Below the pieces are notes generated by a model, which saw only the letters and a list, made by a program, of their open reading frames with translations, ran no database searches and had not been told where the DNA came from. Shown piece by piece: positions 14,954 through 23,975 of a stretch of DNA of 64,000 bases. The stretch's first letter is position 1. The number at the start of each line of letters is the position of its first letter. Both the position numbers and the translations under genes were made by a program. The stretch lies in the NCBI GenBank assembly GCA_963772375.1, contig CAVYXG010000007.1:213675-277674 (forward strand), in the 5' to 3' direction. Source of the stretch: DATBHM01 sp963772375 (GTDB lineage: Bacteria; Actinomycetota; UBA4738; JACQTL01).

Positions 14954-16920
14954 GGCGCACAGGCTTGGCCATCGCCACCGTAGCGGTCCTGGCCGCTGCA
15001 TGCACATCCGGCGGGCCAGAGTCGTCGAGTCCATCCTCGACAGTCTCGAGTCCGCGCGAACTTGGCGGAACGCTGCGGACGGCGATCCTGACGAGGCTAC
15101 CCACAACGCTCGATCCCCAACTCTTCGCTACTCCGATCGCAGGCGAGCTGTTTCGGTGCTGTCTGCTGCGTACGCTCATGTCATTCAACGGCCGACCCAC
15201 GGACGAGGGGGGATCGCAGATCCGGCCGGACCTCGCCGTCGGGCCGCCCAAGGTCTCCAGCGACGGGATGACGTGGATCTTCCAGCTCAAGCGAGGGATC
15301 CACTACGGGCCACCCCTAAATAACGTCGAGGTCACCACGCGGGACATCGTTCGGGCGCTCGAGCGGGAGGGGAGGGTGAAGGGCTCATACTGGGTCCTCT
15401 ACTTCTCGGTGATCCAGGGATTCGACGCTTTCGCCGCCGGGCGCGCCGAGAACATCTCGGGCTTGCAGACGCCAGATCGCCACACGCTGATCGTCCAAAC
15501 CACAACGCCAACCGGCGACCTCGGGTACCGCTTGGCCCTCCCCCCGGCCGCGCCCATCCCGCCGAATCCTTTCCATCCGGACGCTCGATTGGGGGTTGCG
15601 CAAAGTCACCAAGACGATGGACCGTTTTTGGTCTCCACCGGGCCGTACATGCTCAAGGGCTCGGGACAACTCGATTTCTCCAAGGCGGCCGACCAGCAAT
15701 CGCCCGCCGCGGGCTTCGTTCCCTTTAGGCAAACCGCGACGCGGTTCTTCCAGGGAAGGATCACGCTTGTGCGGAACCCTTCCTGGGATCGCTCGACCGA
15801 TCAGCTTCGAGCAGCCTACGCCGATCAGATCGACGTTTCGGTGGGTGGGTACAACAACACGAGCCCCAGTTATGCCGATTTCGTCTCGCACTATCCGGCC
15901 GAGAAGCGCCGTTTGTTCGAGGAAGTGGCTCGGGGGAAGCTCGATCTGATCCTCGATGCCAGCCCTTCGTTCAGACAGCAAGCGCAATTCAAGAAGGACG
16001 CTCGGCTCGCCAAGCAACTTTCGGGGGGGAACGACTACTCCCTCGTCGACTACATCGAGCTGAACCTCGCCGTGCCACCGTTCGACGACGTCCACGTGCG
16101 AAGGGCCGTCAACCTGGCCGTCGACCGGACCACGATCCGGAACCGGTGGGTGAGTGAGACAACGGACCAACCCATCGTCGAGGGGTCCGGAGGGGCACGG
16201 GTGGCCACCCATCTCGCCCCGGACGCCGCCGAGGACAACCTCCTCATCAACTACCAGCCGAGCTGGATGCCGTCCGCCTCCGGATTCGACCTTGCCGCGG
16301 CGAAGGCACAGATGCGGATGTCGAAGTACGACTCCAACCGTGACGGCATCTGTGATGCGCGAGTTTGCAAGCACGTGAGCTTGATCGAGACCGATCAGTG
16401 GCCCACCTCGTTCGACCCCGTCGTGATCGGCGACCTGCGCAGGCTCGGGATCGAGGTCCAATCGCATCGACTCGACCCTTCCCACTTGGCCGCCGCAAGC
16501 AGCCCCGACGCCAGATCGGCCATGTTCGCGATCAACTGGTTCATCGACTACCCGAACGGTTCGGGCTTCTTCCCCGACCTGTTCGCCTCGAAGAACCTCG
16601 GGTCCTTTGACTTCTCGATGCTCGGGGCGACTCCCCGGCAGCTCCGCGGGTGGGGGTACTCGGTGAGGGAGGTCCGGAACGCCGATAGTCGAATCACCGA
16701 CTGCGCAGCACGAACTGGGAGCGACCAGATCGACTGCTGGGCGACCGTGGACCGCTACCTGATGGAGCAGGTCGTGCCCTGGATTCCGATCATGTCCCAG
16801 ACCGCGACCAGGCTGACGTCACCGCGAGTCGCGAGTTTCTCGTGGGATCAAGCCAATGCGTCACCTGCGCTCGACCGAATCGCCCTGACGCCGGCAGCGA
16901 TCAGGGCCGACAGATCGTAG
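14950..16920 (+). CDS. ABC transporter solute-binding lipoprotein, SBP_bac_5 (peptide) family
   Basis: The 656-aa product begins with a lipoprotein signal (LAIATVAVLAAAC, lipobox LAAAC at about residue 17) and a Ser/Pro linker. A periplasmic-binding domain of the oligopeptide/DppA class follows: PTTLDPQLFATPI near 55, DGMTWIFQLKRGIHYGPPL near 100, VHVRRAVNLAVDRTTIR near 380. It should capture peptides or similar solutes at the outer face of the membrane. No permease or ATPase genes are adjacent, so it is an orphan or works with a transporter encoded elsewhere. Length (656) is at the long end for the family. It converges on the kinase gene with a 51-base gap. Confidence 0.85.
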   Translation: MRRTGLAIATVAVLAAACTSGGPESSSPSSTVSSPRELGGTLRTAILTRLPTTLDPQLFATPIAGELFRCCLLRTLMSFNGRPTDEGGSQIRPDLAVGPPKVSSDGMTWIFQLKRGIHYGPPLNNVEVTTRDIVRALEREGRVKGSYWVLYFSVIQGFDAFAAGRAENISGLQTPDRHTLIVQTTTPTGDLGYRLALPPAAPIPPNPFHPDARLGVAQSHQDDGPFLVSTGPYMLKGSGQLDFSKAADQQSPAAGFVPFRQTATRFFQGRITLVRNPSWDRSTDQLRAAYADQIDVSVGGYNNTSPSYADFVSHYPAEKRRLFEEVARGKLDLILDASPSFRQQAQFKKDARLAKQLSGGNDYSLVDYIELNLAVPPFDDVHVRRAVNLAVDRTTIRNRWVSETTDQPIVEGSGGARVATHLAPDAAEDNLLINYQPSWMPSASGFDLAAAKAQMRMSKYDSNRDGICDARVCKHVSLIETDQWPTSFDPVVIGDLRRLGIEVQSHRLDPSHLAAASSPDARSAMFAINWFIDYPNGSGFFPDLFASKNLGSFDFSMLGATPRQLRGWGYSVREVRNADSRITDCAARTGSDQIDCWATVDRYLMEQVVPWIPIMSQTATRLTSPRVASFSWDQANASPALDRIALTPAAIRADRS

Positions 16921-16971
16921 CGCCTCAGCGTCAGGTCTCGCCCACCAGCTTGCCCGGGTCCGTCTGGCGGC

Positions 16972-18837
16972 TCACTCCGGCGAGACCGTGACCCAGATCC
17001 TCCCGTCGACGAGGGCCAAGCCCTGGGGACTGCCATGCACGTTGATCTTGGACACGGGCTCGTGAGTTTCGGGCTCGATGCGCCACACCTGGCCGGCCCG
17101 GCTGCACGCCACCCACACGCCGGAGGCCGTGGCCAGGATCGCGGTGGGGCCGGCTCCGACCTGGAAGCTCCGGGTGACCCCGTTCGTGCTCGGGTCGATC
17201 TCGGTGACAGTGCTTGCCTGCTGGCTGGTCACCCACACCGCGCCTGCGCCAACCGCGATCGCGGTCGGCTGATCGTTGCCGACCGGGATGTTGTTGGCTA
17301 CCAGCTTGCCGGTGTGGGGGGCGATGCGGGCGACGTATGTGATGAGGCTCTCCGCAACCCAGATGCCGTCCTTGCTCCAGGCGATCCCTCCTGGTCCCGG
17401 ATCGGAGGTTGACTTGCTCTTCAAGTTGATGGTGGCCTGCACCTGCTTTGTGGAAGGATCGATCTTGTACACAGCGCCGCTATCGTTGCCCGTGACCCAC
17501 ACGAAACCCGATCCGATGGCGATCCCCGATGGACCCGCGACGCCGGGCACCCTCGCCGTGATCTGGTGCTGCTTAGGATCGAACACCGACACCGTGTCGG
17601 TGCCCCCGAAACCATTGGCGATCCACACCGCTCCCTCACCGGCCGCGATCGCCGTTGGAGCCCCAGCACCGGCGCTGTAGCCGGGCGATGCGCGGCGAGT
17701 CACCGGGTCGATCCCGGTCACGGTGCGGAGGCCGAAGTTGGCCACCCACACCTCTCCGGTTGTTGGATCGTAGGAGATGCCCTTGGGCTCGGCCCCCTGC
17801 CCGAGGCCCAGGCCGTCCACGATCGTGTTGGTGGCCGGGTCGATCACGGCCACGGTGTTCGGGCCCGGTACGAAGGGGGGGTTCGAGGGGCTCCCGCCCG
17901 CGAACAGGATCACCAACGCCACCGCGATGGCCATCGCCGCTACCGCGCCTGCGACCCACGGCCAGACTCGGCGACGAGGGCGGGTCAGCGCCACCTCGCC
18001 GGTGGCCGGACCCAGTTCCCGGCGGAGCGCAGCGGCCAGTTCCCCAGCGCTCGCATAGCGACGGTCCGCCCGTTTGGCCATGGCTTTGGCCAGGACCTCG
18101 TCGACCGCTGCGGGCAGGTCCGGCCGCGCTGCCCTGGCCTTCGGCGGGGGGTCCTGTACGTGGGCGTACAGCACGGCCACCTCAGCTTCCCGGTGGAACG
18201 GCGGCCCCCCGGTCAGGCATTCGTAGGTCACGCACCCCAGGGAGTAGACGTCGGCCCGGCCGTCGACCGGTTCGCCTTTGATCTGCTCCGGGGCCGCGTA
18301 GTCCACCGTGCCGAGGAAGTCCCCGGTCTTGGTGAACTCAGTGCCGGCCTCCCTACGCTTCGTGATCCCGAAGTCGGTGAGATAGGCGTGGTCAGACTTG
18401 GTCAGCAGGACGTTGCCAGGCTTCACATCACGGTGGACCAGTCCGATCTCATGGGCGGCGTCCAACGCGGAGGCCACCTGTTCGATGATGTGAACCGTTC
18501 TGTCAGCCGCCAGGGCACCGAACTCCTGAACGAGGTGGGCGAGGTCGGTTCCATCCACGTACCTCATGGCTATCCACAGGACCCCATCGGACTCCCCCGC
18601 CCCGTAGATGGGGATAACGTTGGGGTGGTCGAGGGACGCAGCCGCGTTGGACTCCCGGATGAACCGTTCCCGGAACCCTGGCTCGTCCACGAGCTCGGGA
18701 GCCAGGAGCTTGAAAGCCACCTTCCGAGCAGGGAAGGCCTGGGTGGCCAGGTACACCACACTCATGCCGCCCCGGCCGAGCAGGGACTCGATGGTGAAGC
18801 CGGCGATCTCCTGACCGATGCGGCTGTCCTGGCTCAT
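16972..18837 (-). CDS. Ser/Thr protein kinase with extracellular YVTN-type propeller
   Basis: The 621-aa product has an N-terminal Hanks-type kinase (about 12-275) with the glycine loop GRGGMSVVYLA, HRDVKPGNVLL, the DFGI magnesium loop and APEQIKGEPVDGRADVYSLG. After an Arg-rich juxtamembrane segment comes one membrane helix (about 300-325: WVAGAVAAMAIAVALVILF). The outer domain of about 290 residues has repeats such as NTVAVIDPATNTIVDGL and AVWVTSQQASTVTEIDPST, a six- to seven-bladed propeller. ATG 18837 follows GGAGGGAC. All catalytic residues are visible. The kinase probably signals an external ligand inward, but the ligand is unknown. Confidence 0.88.
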   Translation of the reverse strand: MSQDSRIGQEIAGFTIESLLGRGGMSVVYLATQAFPARKVAFKLLAPELVDEPGFRERFIRESNAAASLDHPNVIPIYGAGESDGVLWIAMRYVDGTDLAHLVQEFGALAADRTVHIIEQVASALDAAHEIGLVHRDVKPGNVLLTKSDHAYLTDFGITKRREAGTEFTKTGDFLGTVDYAAPEQIKGEPVDGRADVYSLGCVTYECLTGGPPFHREAEVAVLYAHVQDPPPKARAARPDLPAAVDEVLAKAMAKRADRRYASAGELAAALRRELGPATGEVALTRPRRRVWPWVAGAVAAMAIAVALVILFAGGSPSNPPFVPGPNTVAVIDPATNTIVDGLGLGQGAEPKGISYDPTTGEVWVANFGLRTVTGIDPVTRRASPGYSAGAGAPTAIAAGEGAVWIANGFGGTDTVSVFDPKQHQITARVPGVAGPSGIAIGSGFVWVTGNDSGAVYKIDPSTKQVQATINLKSKSTSDPGPGGIAWSKDGIWVAESLITYVARIAPHTGKLVANNIPVGNDQPTAIAVGAGAVWVTSQQASTVTEIDPSTNGVTRSFQVGAGPTAILATASGVWVACSRAGQVWRIEPETHEPVSKINVHGSPQGLALVDGRIWVTVSPE

Positions 18838-19006
18838 GTCCCTCCGTCCCGGAGCGCTTGTACTCCCCAGCGGAGAGGGACGCAAGATCAAAGCAGAGCG
18901 CGAATCAGGCCTCCATCGAGCCCGCGGGCCGATCCTATGTACCGGTCTTCTCTTGGAGAGTTGAGTCAACCGGACACAGGCGCGGACATGTTGAGTGCGC
19001 GAGGAA

Positions 19007-20398
19007 CTACTTGTAGCGGGCGACGGCGAACAGTCCTTCCCACCTTCGGATGATCGAGCCTCCAACAACGATCCTGCCGTCTGACTGCATCGCGACGGCA
19101 TCGGCGATGCCTCGCCAAGGGGTGAAGAAGCCGGTTTCACCACGGGTGCCGAAAGCAGGATCAAGCCTGCCGTCGGCGAGATAGCGCCCCGCATACCCCT
19201 CCGACGCCACCACGATCTTCCCGTCGGGCTGGATGACGAGGTCGGCGCCATACGCATCACCCCCGAGGTCGCCGGCGACCTTGCCCCTGCGCCCGAAGGT
19301 TCGATCGAGTGATCCGTTGGGGTGGTATCGAACGAGACCGAGCGTGGTGTCCTCGAGGTCACCCATCTTGTAGGTGCCGGCGACCACGATCTTGCCGTCG
19401 GGCTGGACGGCCACCGCGTCCCCGTTGCCTTCACCGGTGCCCCCGATGTGCGGAATCACCCCGGAGCGGGTGATGACCCACCCGTCCGTGCCGAACGATC
19501 GATCCAGCCGGCCGTGAGGCAGGTATCGGGCCACCCACATCGCGGAGGTGTGCCCCCGAAAGACGGTTCCCACGACCAAGATCCTTCCGTCGGGCTGGAT
19601 GGTCACCCCGCCGGATTCGTCGGATGCGGTGCCCACATGGGTGATCACCTTCCCGTCGCCGCCGAAGGAGCGATCGAGCCCCCCGTGGGAGAGATAGCGA
19701 ACGACGGCGATCACCGAGCGTCCATGGCGCGGCTGAACGGTCCCCGCGACGACGATCCTGCCATCGGGGTCGATGGCAACGCCGCTCCCCGAAGAAATGC
19801 CGGAACCGACGCGCGTCACGGCTCTGCCGTCCGCGCTGAACGTGGGATCGAGCGCTCCGTTGTCCAGGTACCGCGCCACGGCGAACCCGCTTGGCCCACC
19901 CGGCGTCGCCGCTCCGCCGGCGACCACGATTCTGCCGTCGCGCTGGATGGCGAGGCCGCCACCGAAGCCGCCGCCCCTGATCCAGAGGCGGGTGCTCACT
20001 CGTCCGTCTCCGCCGAACGACGGGTCCAGGTGCCCGTCGGGGAGGTAGCGGGCCAGGGCCGCCCTGGGTGAGCGATCGCCGTGCCATGAGGTCCCCAGCA
20101 CGACGATCCTCCCGTCGGCCTGGATCGCGAGGTCCGCACCGGCTGCGGATCTCGACGGGAACCCCGTGGTCACCCGCCCGTCGCCTCCGAAGCTGGGGTC
20201 GAGCACTCCATCCCTCATCCGCAAGGCTGCCTTCCGGGCGGCGCGGAAGTCTTGGGCGGCGGCGGTGTTCATGCCCGCCCTGGCGGACGCTCGATGGAAG
20301 GAGGCGGGGAGACCACATCCAACCGCGGGAATGGCCGTCATCGAAAGCAGGACCGAGGCGAAGGGAATCCACAGCCACTTCGATCGACCCGATCCCAT
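19007..20398 (-). CDS. secreted delta-60 repeat protein
   Basis: The 463-aa product has an N-terminal hydrophobic export signal (LWIPFASVLLSMTAIPAVGC; the Cys could be a lipobox) and about eight delta-60 repeats with LDPSFGGDGRV and QPDGKIVVAG motifs. ATG 20398 lies after GAGGAG. It follows a second delta-60 gene on the same strand by 15 bases, so the two form an operon. No catalytic site is visible. It is longer and less uniform in its repeats than its neighbour. Function unknown. Confidence 0.82.
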   Translation of the reverse strand: MGSGRSKWLWIPFASVLLSMTAIPAVGCGLPASFHRASARAGMNTAAAQDFRAARKAALRMRDGVLDPSFGGDGRVTTGFPSRSAAGADLAIQADGRIVVLGTSWHGDRSPRAALARYLPDGHLDPSFGGDGRVSTRLWIRGGGFGGGLAIQRDGRIVVAGGAATPGGPSGFAVARYLDNGALDPTFSADGRAVTRVGSGISSGSGVAIDPDGRIVVAGTVQPRHGRSVIAVVRYLSHGGLDRSFGGDGKVITHVGTASDESGGVTIQPDGRILVVGTVFRGHTSAMWVARYLPHGRLDRSFGTDGWVITRSGVIPHIGGTGEGNGDAVAVQPDGKIVVAGTYKMGDLEDTTLGLVRYHPNGSLDRTFGRRGKVAGDLGGDAYGADLVIQPDGKIVVASEGYAGRYLADGRLDPAFGTRGETGFFTPWRGIADAVAMQSDGRIVVGGSIIRRWEGLFAVARYK

Positions 20399-20413
20399 GA
20401 GATCCTCCTCGAC

Positions 20414-21774
20414 TCAGGTGTCGAGATACCGGGCCAATGCGAACTGCTTCGTGCCCCCGACGGTCGCATCACCAGCAACGACGATCCGGTCGTCGGGCTG
20501 CATTGCGATCCCGGCCCCTTCCGCGCTCGTTCCGATGCGCGTGGTCACCTTGCCGCCGCCGCCGAAGGTGCGATCGAGGGTGCCATTGGGCTTGTACCGG
20601 GCCAGGGCGAACCGACCGGAATTCTCGGAAGACGCCTCCCCCGCCACGACGATAAGTCCATCGGTCTGGATGGCGACGTCAGCGCCGAACGCTCTCGTTC
20701 CGATCGGCGTCGTCACCTTGCCGTCGCCGCCGAAGGTCTTGTCGAGGGCCCCATCGTGTTTGTACCGGGCCAGGGCGAACCGGTCCGACTCCCCGACGAG
20801 GGCGTCCCCCGCAACGACAATCCGAGCATCGGGCTGGATGGCGACGGCCGCACTCGCCGCCATGACTCCGACCGGCGTGATCAGCTTGCCGTGGTCGCCG
20901 AAGGTCGAGTCGAGGGTCCCATTGGGCTTGTATCTGGCCAAGGCGAACCAAGATTCATTTCCCACGAGCGTCCCCGCCACGCCCGCTACGACGATCCGAC
21001 CATCGGGCTGGATGGCGATGGCATCGCCATAGGCGCTCGTGCCGATCGGCCACGCCGTTGTCACCTTGCCGTCGCCGCCTCCAAAGGACGTGTCGAGGGT
21101 CCCATCGGGCTTGTACCTGGATAGGGCGAACCGCGTGTAACGCCCGACCGCCGCATCCCCCGCCACGAGGATCCGACCATTTGGCTGGATGGCGACGGCA
21201 GTGCCATACGCCCACGTTCCGATTGCGGTGGTCACTTTGCCATCGCCGCCGAGGGTGTGATCGAGGATCCCGTCCGGCATGTACCGGGCCAGCGCGAACT
21301 GATTCGAACCGGCGAGGGTCGCATCCCCCGCAAGGACGATCCGACCATCGGACTGGACGCGACAGCGGCACCCTCCGCCTTCGTTCCGATCCGGGTGGTC
21401 ACCTTGCCGTCGCCCCCGAAGGTGTGATCGAGCGTCCCACCGGACTCGTACCGGGCCAGGGCGAACTGCTTGGAACCCCCCACGGTCGCGTCACCCGCAA
21501 CGACGATCCGACCATCGGACTGGACGGCGACAGCGGCACCCTCCGCCTTCGTTCCGATCGGCGTGGTCACCTTGCCGTCGCCACCGAAGGTGCGATCGAG
21601 AGCGCCAGGCGTCGCAAACGCGGGAACGGAGGTGGTCACGAGGATCGCGGCTGCCATGATCAGTGCCATCCCCCAGGTCCGCCTGGACCTGCCCCTCCCT
21701 TCGGTGCCGAGGGCCTGGTGTCTCGACCTCCGGTCACGAACGCCGCTCCGCCGCATGTCGACGAGTCCCTTCAT
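20414..21774 (-). pseudogene. delta-60 repeat protein with a one-base frameshift
   Basis: The gene begins with an export signal (WGMALIMAAAILVTTSVPAF) and runs through about seven very similar repeats (GTLDHTFGGDGKVTT, QSDGRIVVAGDATVGG). In the third repeat the sequence near 21359 lacks one G found at the matching place of the repeat near 21524, so the frame breaks and resumes as the frame ending at 20414. Without the deletion the product would be about 453 aa. The high identity between repeats argues for recent internal duplication, which also makes assembly errors possible. It is the first gene of the delta-60 pair. Start 21774 is tentative, as there is a weak ribosome site. Confidence 0.8.
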
Positions 21775-21964
21775 CCGCTTCTCGTTTTCACGGTAGGGCC
21801 GGTCATCGGGCGGGGCAACCGGGGGAAACCCGGGAAGTTTGCCGTCAACCTCGTCACTAGCGTCTACCCCCGAACCCGACGCGCTAAGGCGGCATTCTGT
21901 CGACTGCCGTGCTACTCGCAAGGGGCACGAGCTCAGGCTTGCTGGCGGCGGCTGGCTGGCTGGC

Positions 21965-22050
21965 GGTGGCTCCGGGATTCGAACCCGGGAGGGAGTTGCC
22001 CCCCTACACGCTCTCCAGGCGTGCCCCTTCGTCCGCTCGGGCAAGCCACC
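21965..22050 (-). tRNA. tRNA-Ser(GGA)
   Basis: An 86-nt cloverleaf with GGTGGCT/AGCCACC acceptor stem, anticodon stem CACGC/GCGTG around loop CTGGAGA (anticodon GGA), a long class II variable arm and T loop TTCGAAT. The terminal CCA is not encoded. It reads UCC/UCU serine codons. Confidence 0.93.
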
Positions 22051-22081
22051 GGGCCGATTGTACGGAACGGGCAGCGCCCGC

Positions 22082-23044
22082 TCAGTCCCATCCGGTGCGC
22101 CGGCGGAGCCACGCGAGCGCCTCCACGCCCTGCGCGGACTGGAAGGCGCGGAGCGTCGGCAGCCCGGGCGGCGGGGGGAGCAGCCCGCGCACGTGGAAGT
22201 ACCCGGCCAGCGCGGCCAACACCGCATCGACGGCCTCGGCCGGGGCGCCGAGAGCCGATGGATGTCCGTCGAATACCGCGTCCGGCGCGGGTCCGCCCTG
22301 CATGGCGACGCTCGGCAGCAGGAACACGAGGTCGACCCAGGGCGCTCCCACCGACGCGTGCGGCCAGTCGACGAAGACCACCCGGTCCGGCGTGAGCAGG
22401 AGGTTGTCGGCCCGGAGGTCGCCGTGGAGCAGGGTGCCCCCGGCCGAGGCGAGCTCCCAGCGGGACTCCAGCCCGGCCAGCCGCTCGAGGTTCCGCAGCC
22501 CCCACGGATCCATCCCCTCGACCGGTGCGAACCGTCCCGACGCCAGGTCTCTCCAGTTCCGGAACAGCGGCCCCAGCCGCTCACCGACCGCCGGCGCGGC
22601 GACGGGCGGCGGCGTCAACGCGACGTGCAGGTCAGCCACCGCGGCCAGCACGCGGGCGAGCTCGTCCGCGATCCACGGGACCGCCGGCTCGCGCCCGTGG
22701 ACGTCCGCGAACCCGAGCGCCACCCATTGGCCGTCGTCGTGGACGAACAGGAGCTCGGGAGCCGGCGCACCGGCCGGCAACGCCGAGGTGATCCGCGCCT
22801 CCGCCCGGTGCATGGCCGGCGAGTGTGGATTCTGCTCCGCCGAGACGGCCTTGACGAACGCCGTCCGCCCGTCCGCCAACCGGAGGCGCGCCGACGCCCC
22901 GGGCGAGAACCCTCCCGGCCGGTCATCCACGTCCGCGATGCGGGACCCGAGCCGTTCCTCGACCGCCGCGGCCACGCGGGCCGGGACGCGCGACCAGGCC
23001 AGGTGCACACCGGCGCCGGAAGGAACCTCCGCCCCGCCGTCCAT
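22082..23044 (-). CDS. APH-type phosphotransferase
   Basis: The 320-aa product has the aminoglycoside/choline-kinase fold motifs LLHGDLRADNLLLTP (catalytic loop, Asp near residue 205) and VVFVDWPHASVGAPWVDLVF (magnesium loop), plus an N-terminal nucleotide lobe with AFVKAVSAE (Lys). It phosphorylates a small hydroxylated or amino substrate. The family covers antibiotic kinases, homoserine kinases and maltokinase-like enzymes, and nothing here picks one. ATG 23044 has no clear ribosome site, and divergent expression with the small gene at 23093 is likely. It ends 31 bases before the tRNA-Ser(GGA) gene on the same strand. Confidence 0.8.
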   Translation of the reverse strand: MDGGAEVPSGAGVHLAWSRVPARVAAAVEERLGSRIADVDDRPGGFSPGASARLRLADGRTAFVKAVSAEQNPHSPAMHRAEARITSALPAGAPAPELLFVHDDGQWVALGFADVHGREPAVPWIADELARVLAAVADLHVALTPPPVAAPAVGERLGPLFRNWRDLASGRFAPVEGMDPWGLRNLERLAGLESRWELASAGGTLLHGDLRADNLLLTPDRVVFVDWPHASVGAPWVDLVFLLPSVAMQGGPAPDAVFDGHPSALGAPAEAVDAVLAALAGYFHVRGLLPPPPGLPTLRAFQSAQGVEALAWLRRRTGWD

Positions 23045-23092
23045 CCGATGATTGTGGTGCCCGGCCGCGAGGACGCGCGTAGCATCCGCGCC

Positions 23093-23278
23093 GTGGGCAG
23101 CTGGCGACGGCCGGGTGGCGGGGCCGGCGGCGATCCGAGGAACCTCCGCCCCGAGGCCATGCACGAGCAGCAGGAATCGATCGAGCGTGCCGCCCGCGAG
23201 GCCCGGCGGCGGAAGGAGGCGGAGTCGGCCGCCGGCCGCTCGTGGTGGCAGCGGCTGCGGTTCTGGTTCCGGCCCTGA
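23093..23278 (+). CDS. small basic hypothetical protein (61 aa)
   Basis: The frame from GTG 23093 encodes an Arg/Gly-rich start, an amphipathic helix rich in Glu/Arg (QESIERAAREARRRKEAE) and a Trp-rich tail WWQRLRFWFRP. The tail looks like a membrane-interface anchor. A TAGCAT -10-like hexamer lies eight bases before the start, so the message could be leaderless. A 13-bp hairpin follows the stop. No family recognised. A shorter start at ATG 23159 gives 39 aa. Confidence 0.45.
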   Translation: MGSWRRPGGGAGGDPRNLRPEAMHEQQESIERAAREARRRKEAESAAGRSWWQRLRFWFRP

Positions 23279-23301
23279 CCGAGAGCGTCCGACGTGAAGA
23301 T

Positions 23302-23337
23302 GGGCCGCCGTCCCGGGGGGGGTTGGGACGGCGGCCC
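23302..23337. terminator. 13-bp perfect hairpin, probable bidirectional terminator
   Basis: GGGCCGCCGTCCC (23302-23314) and GGGACGGCGGCCC (23325-23337) are perfectly complementary around a 10-base loop. It lies between the end of the small plus-strand gene and the 3' end of the minus-strand tRNA-Ser(CGA). There is no U-tract, which is common for actinobacterial terminators. Confidence 0.75.
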
Positions 23338-23357
23338 GGCGGGCCGTCAATGCCGGC

Positions 23358-23445
23358 GGAGGCGGCGTGATTCGAACACGCGAGGGGCGGTCAAGCCCCT
23401 AACCGCTTTCGAGGCGGTCCCGTTCGTCCGCTCCGGCACGCCTCC
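23358..23445 (-). tRNA. tRNA-Ser(CGA)
   Basis: An 88-nt class II tRNA with GGAGGCG acceptor start, anticodon stem ACCGC/GCGGT around loop CTCGAAA (anticodon CGA), long variable arm and T loop TTCGAAT. CCA is not encoded. It reads UCG. It lies 1.3 kb from tRNA-Ser(GGA) on the same strand. Confidence 0.93.
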
Positions 23446-23498
23446 GCGGGCGAGTCTAGCAGCGGTCGCCGGCCGGCCTTTCGAGAGCGCGGGCGCGG

Positions 23499-23972
23499 TC
23501 AGACCGGGGTTCGGCGGTCGCGGAAGAACGCCCGCAGCAGGTCGCCGCACTCGGAGGCCAGGACGCCCCCCGAGACCTCGGCGCGGTGGTTCAGCCGGGG
23601 GTCGCGAAGCAGGTCGCCGAGCGATCCGGCGAACCCCGCCTTGGGGTCGGGAGCCCCGAACACCACCCGCGGGACGCGGGCCAGGACGATCGCGCCGGCG
23701 CACATCGCGCACGGCTCCAGCGTGACGACCAGCGTGCACCCGTCCAGGCGCCATCCGCCGACGGCGGCGGCCGCCTGCCGGATGGCCAGCACCTCTGCGT
23801 GGGCGGTGGGGTCGCCGAGCCGCTCCCGTTGGTTGCCCGCCGCGCCCACGACCGAGCCGTCGCGGACCACCACCGCCCCGATCGGCACGTCGTGCCACCC
23901 AAGGCAGGCCCGGGCCTCGTCGAGGGCGAGCCCCATCCAGGCCTCCTCGACGGACGGAGCGCCGTCAGCCAC
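23499..23972 (-). CDS. tadA: tRNA-specific adenosine deaminase TadA
   Basis: The 157-aa product has the cytidine/deoxycytidylate deaminase zinc site: HAEVLAIRQA (His and catalytic Glu near 57-59) and LEPCAMCAGAI (two Cys near 88-91). The wider context, NQRERLGDPTAHAE and FGAPDPKAGFAGSLGDLL, is typical of TadA. The enzyme converts A34 to inosine in tRNA-Arg(ACG) in the cytosol. GTG 23972 is used; an ATG at 23936 would remove part of the first helix. It lies just downstream of the DUF3352 gene on the same strand (3-base gap) and just upstream of a tRNA-Ser. Confidence 0.9.
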   Translation of the reverse strand: MADGAPSVEEAWMGLALDEARACLGWHDVPIGAVVVRDGSVVGAAGNQRERLGDPTAHAEVLAIRQAAAAVGGWRLDGCTLVVTLEPCAMCAGAIVLARVPRVVFGAPDPKAGFAGSLGDLLRDPRLNHRAEVSGGVLASECGDLLRAFFRDRRTPV

Positions 23973-23975
23973 GGG

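Noticed and set aside
17566..19053. 495-codon plus-strand frame opposite the kinase
   Set aside because: Low-complexity Arg/Gly composition, antisense to a well-supported kinase gene.
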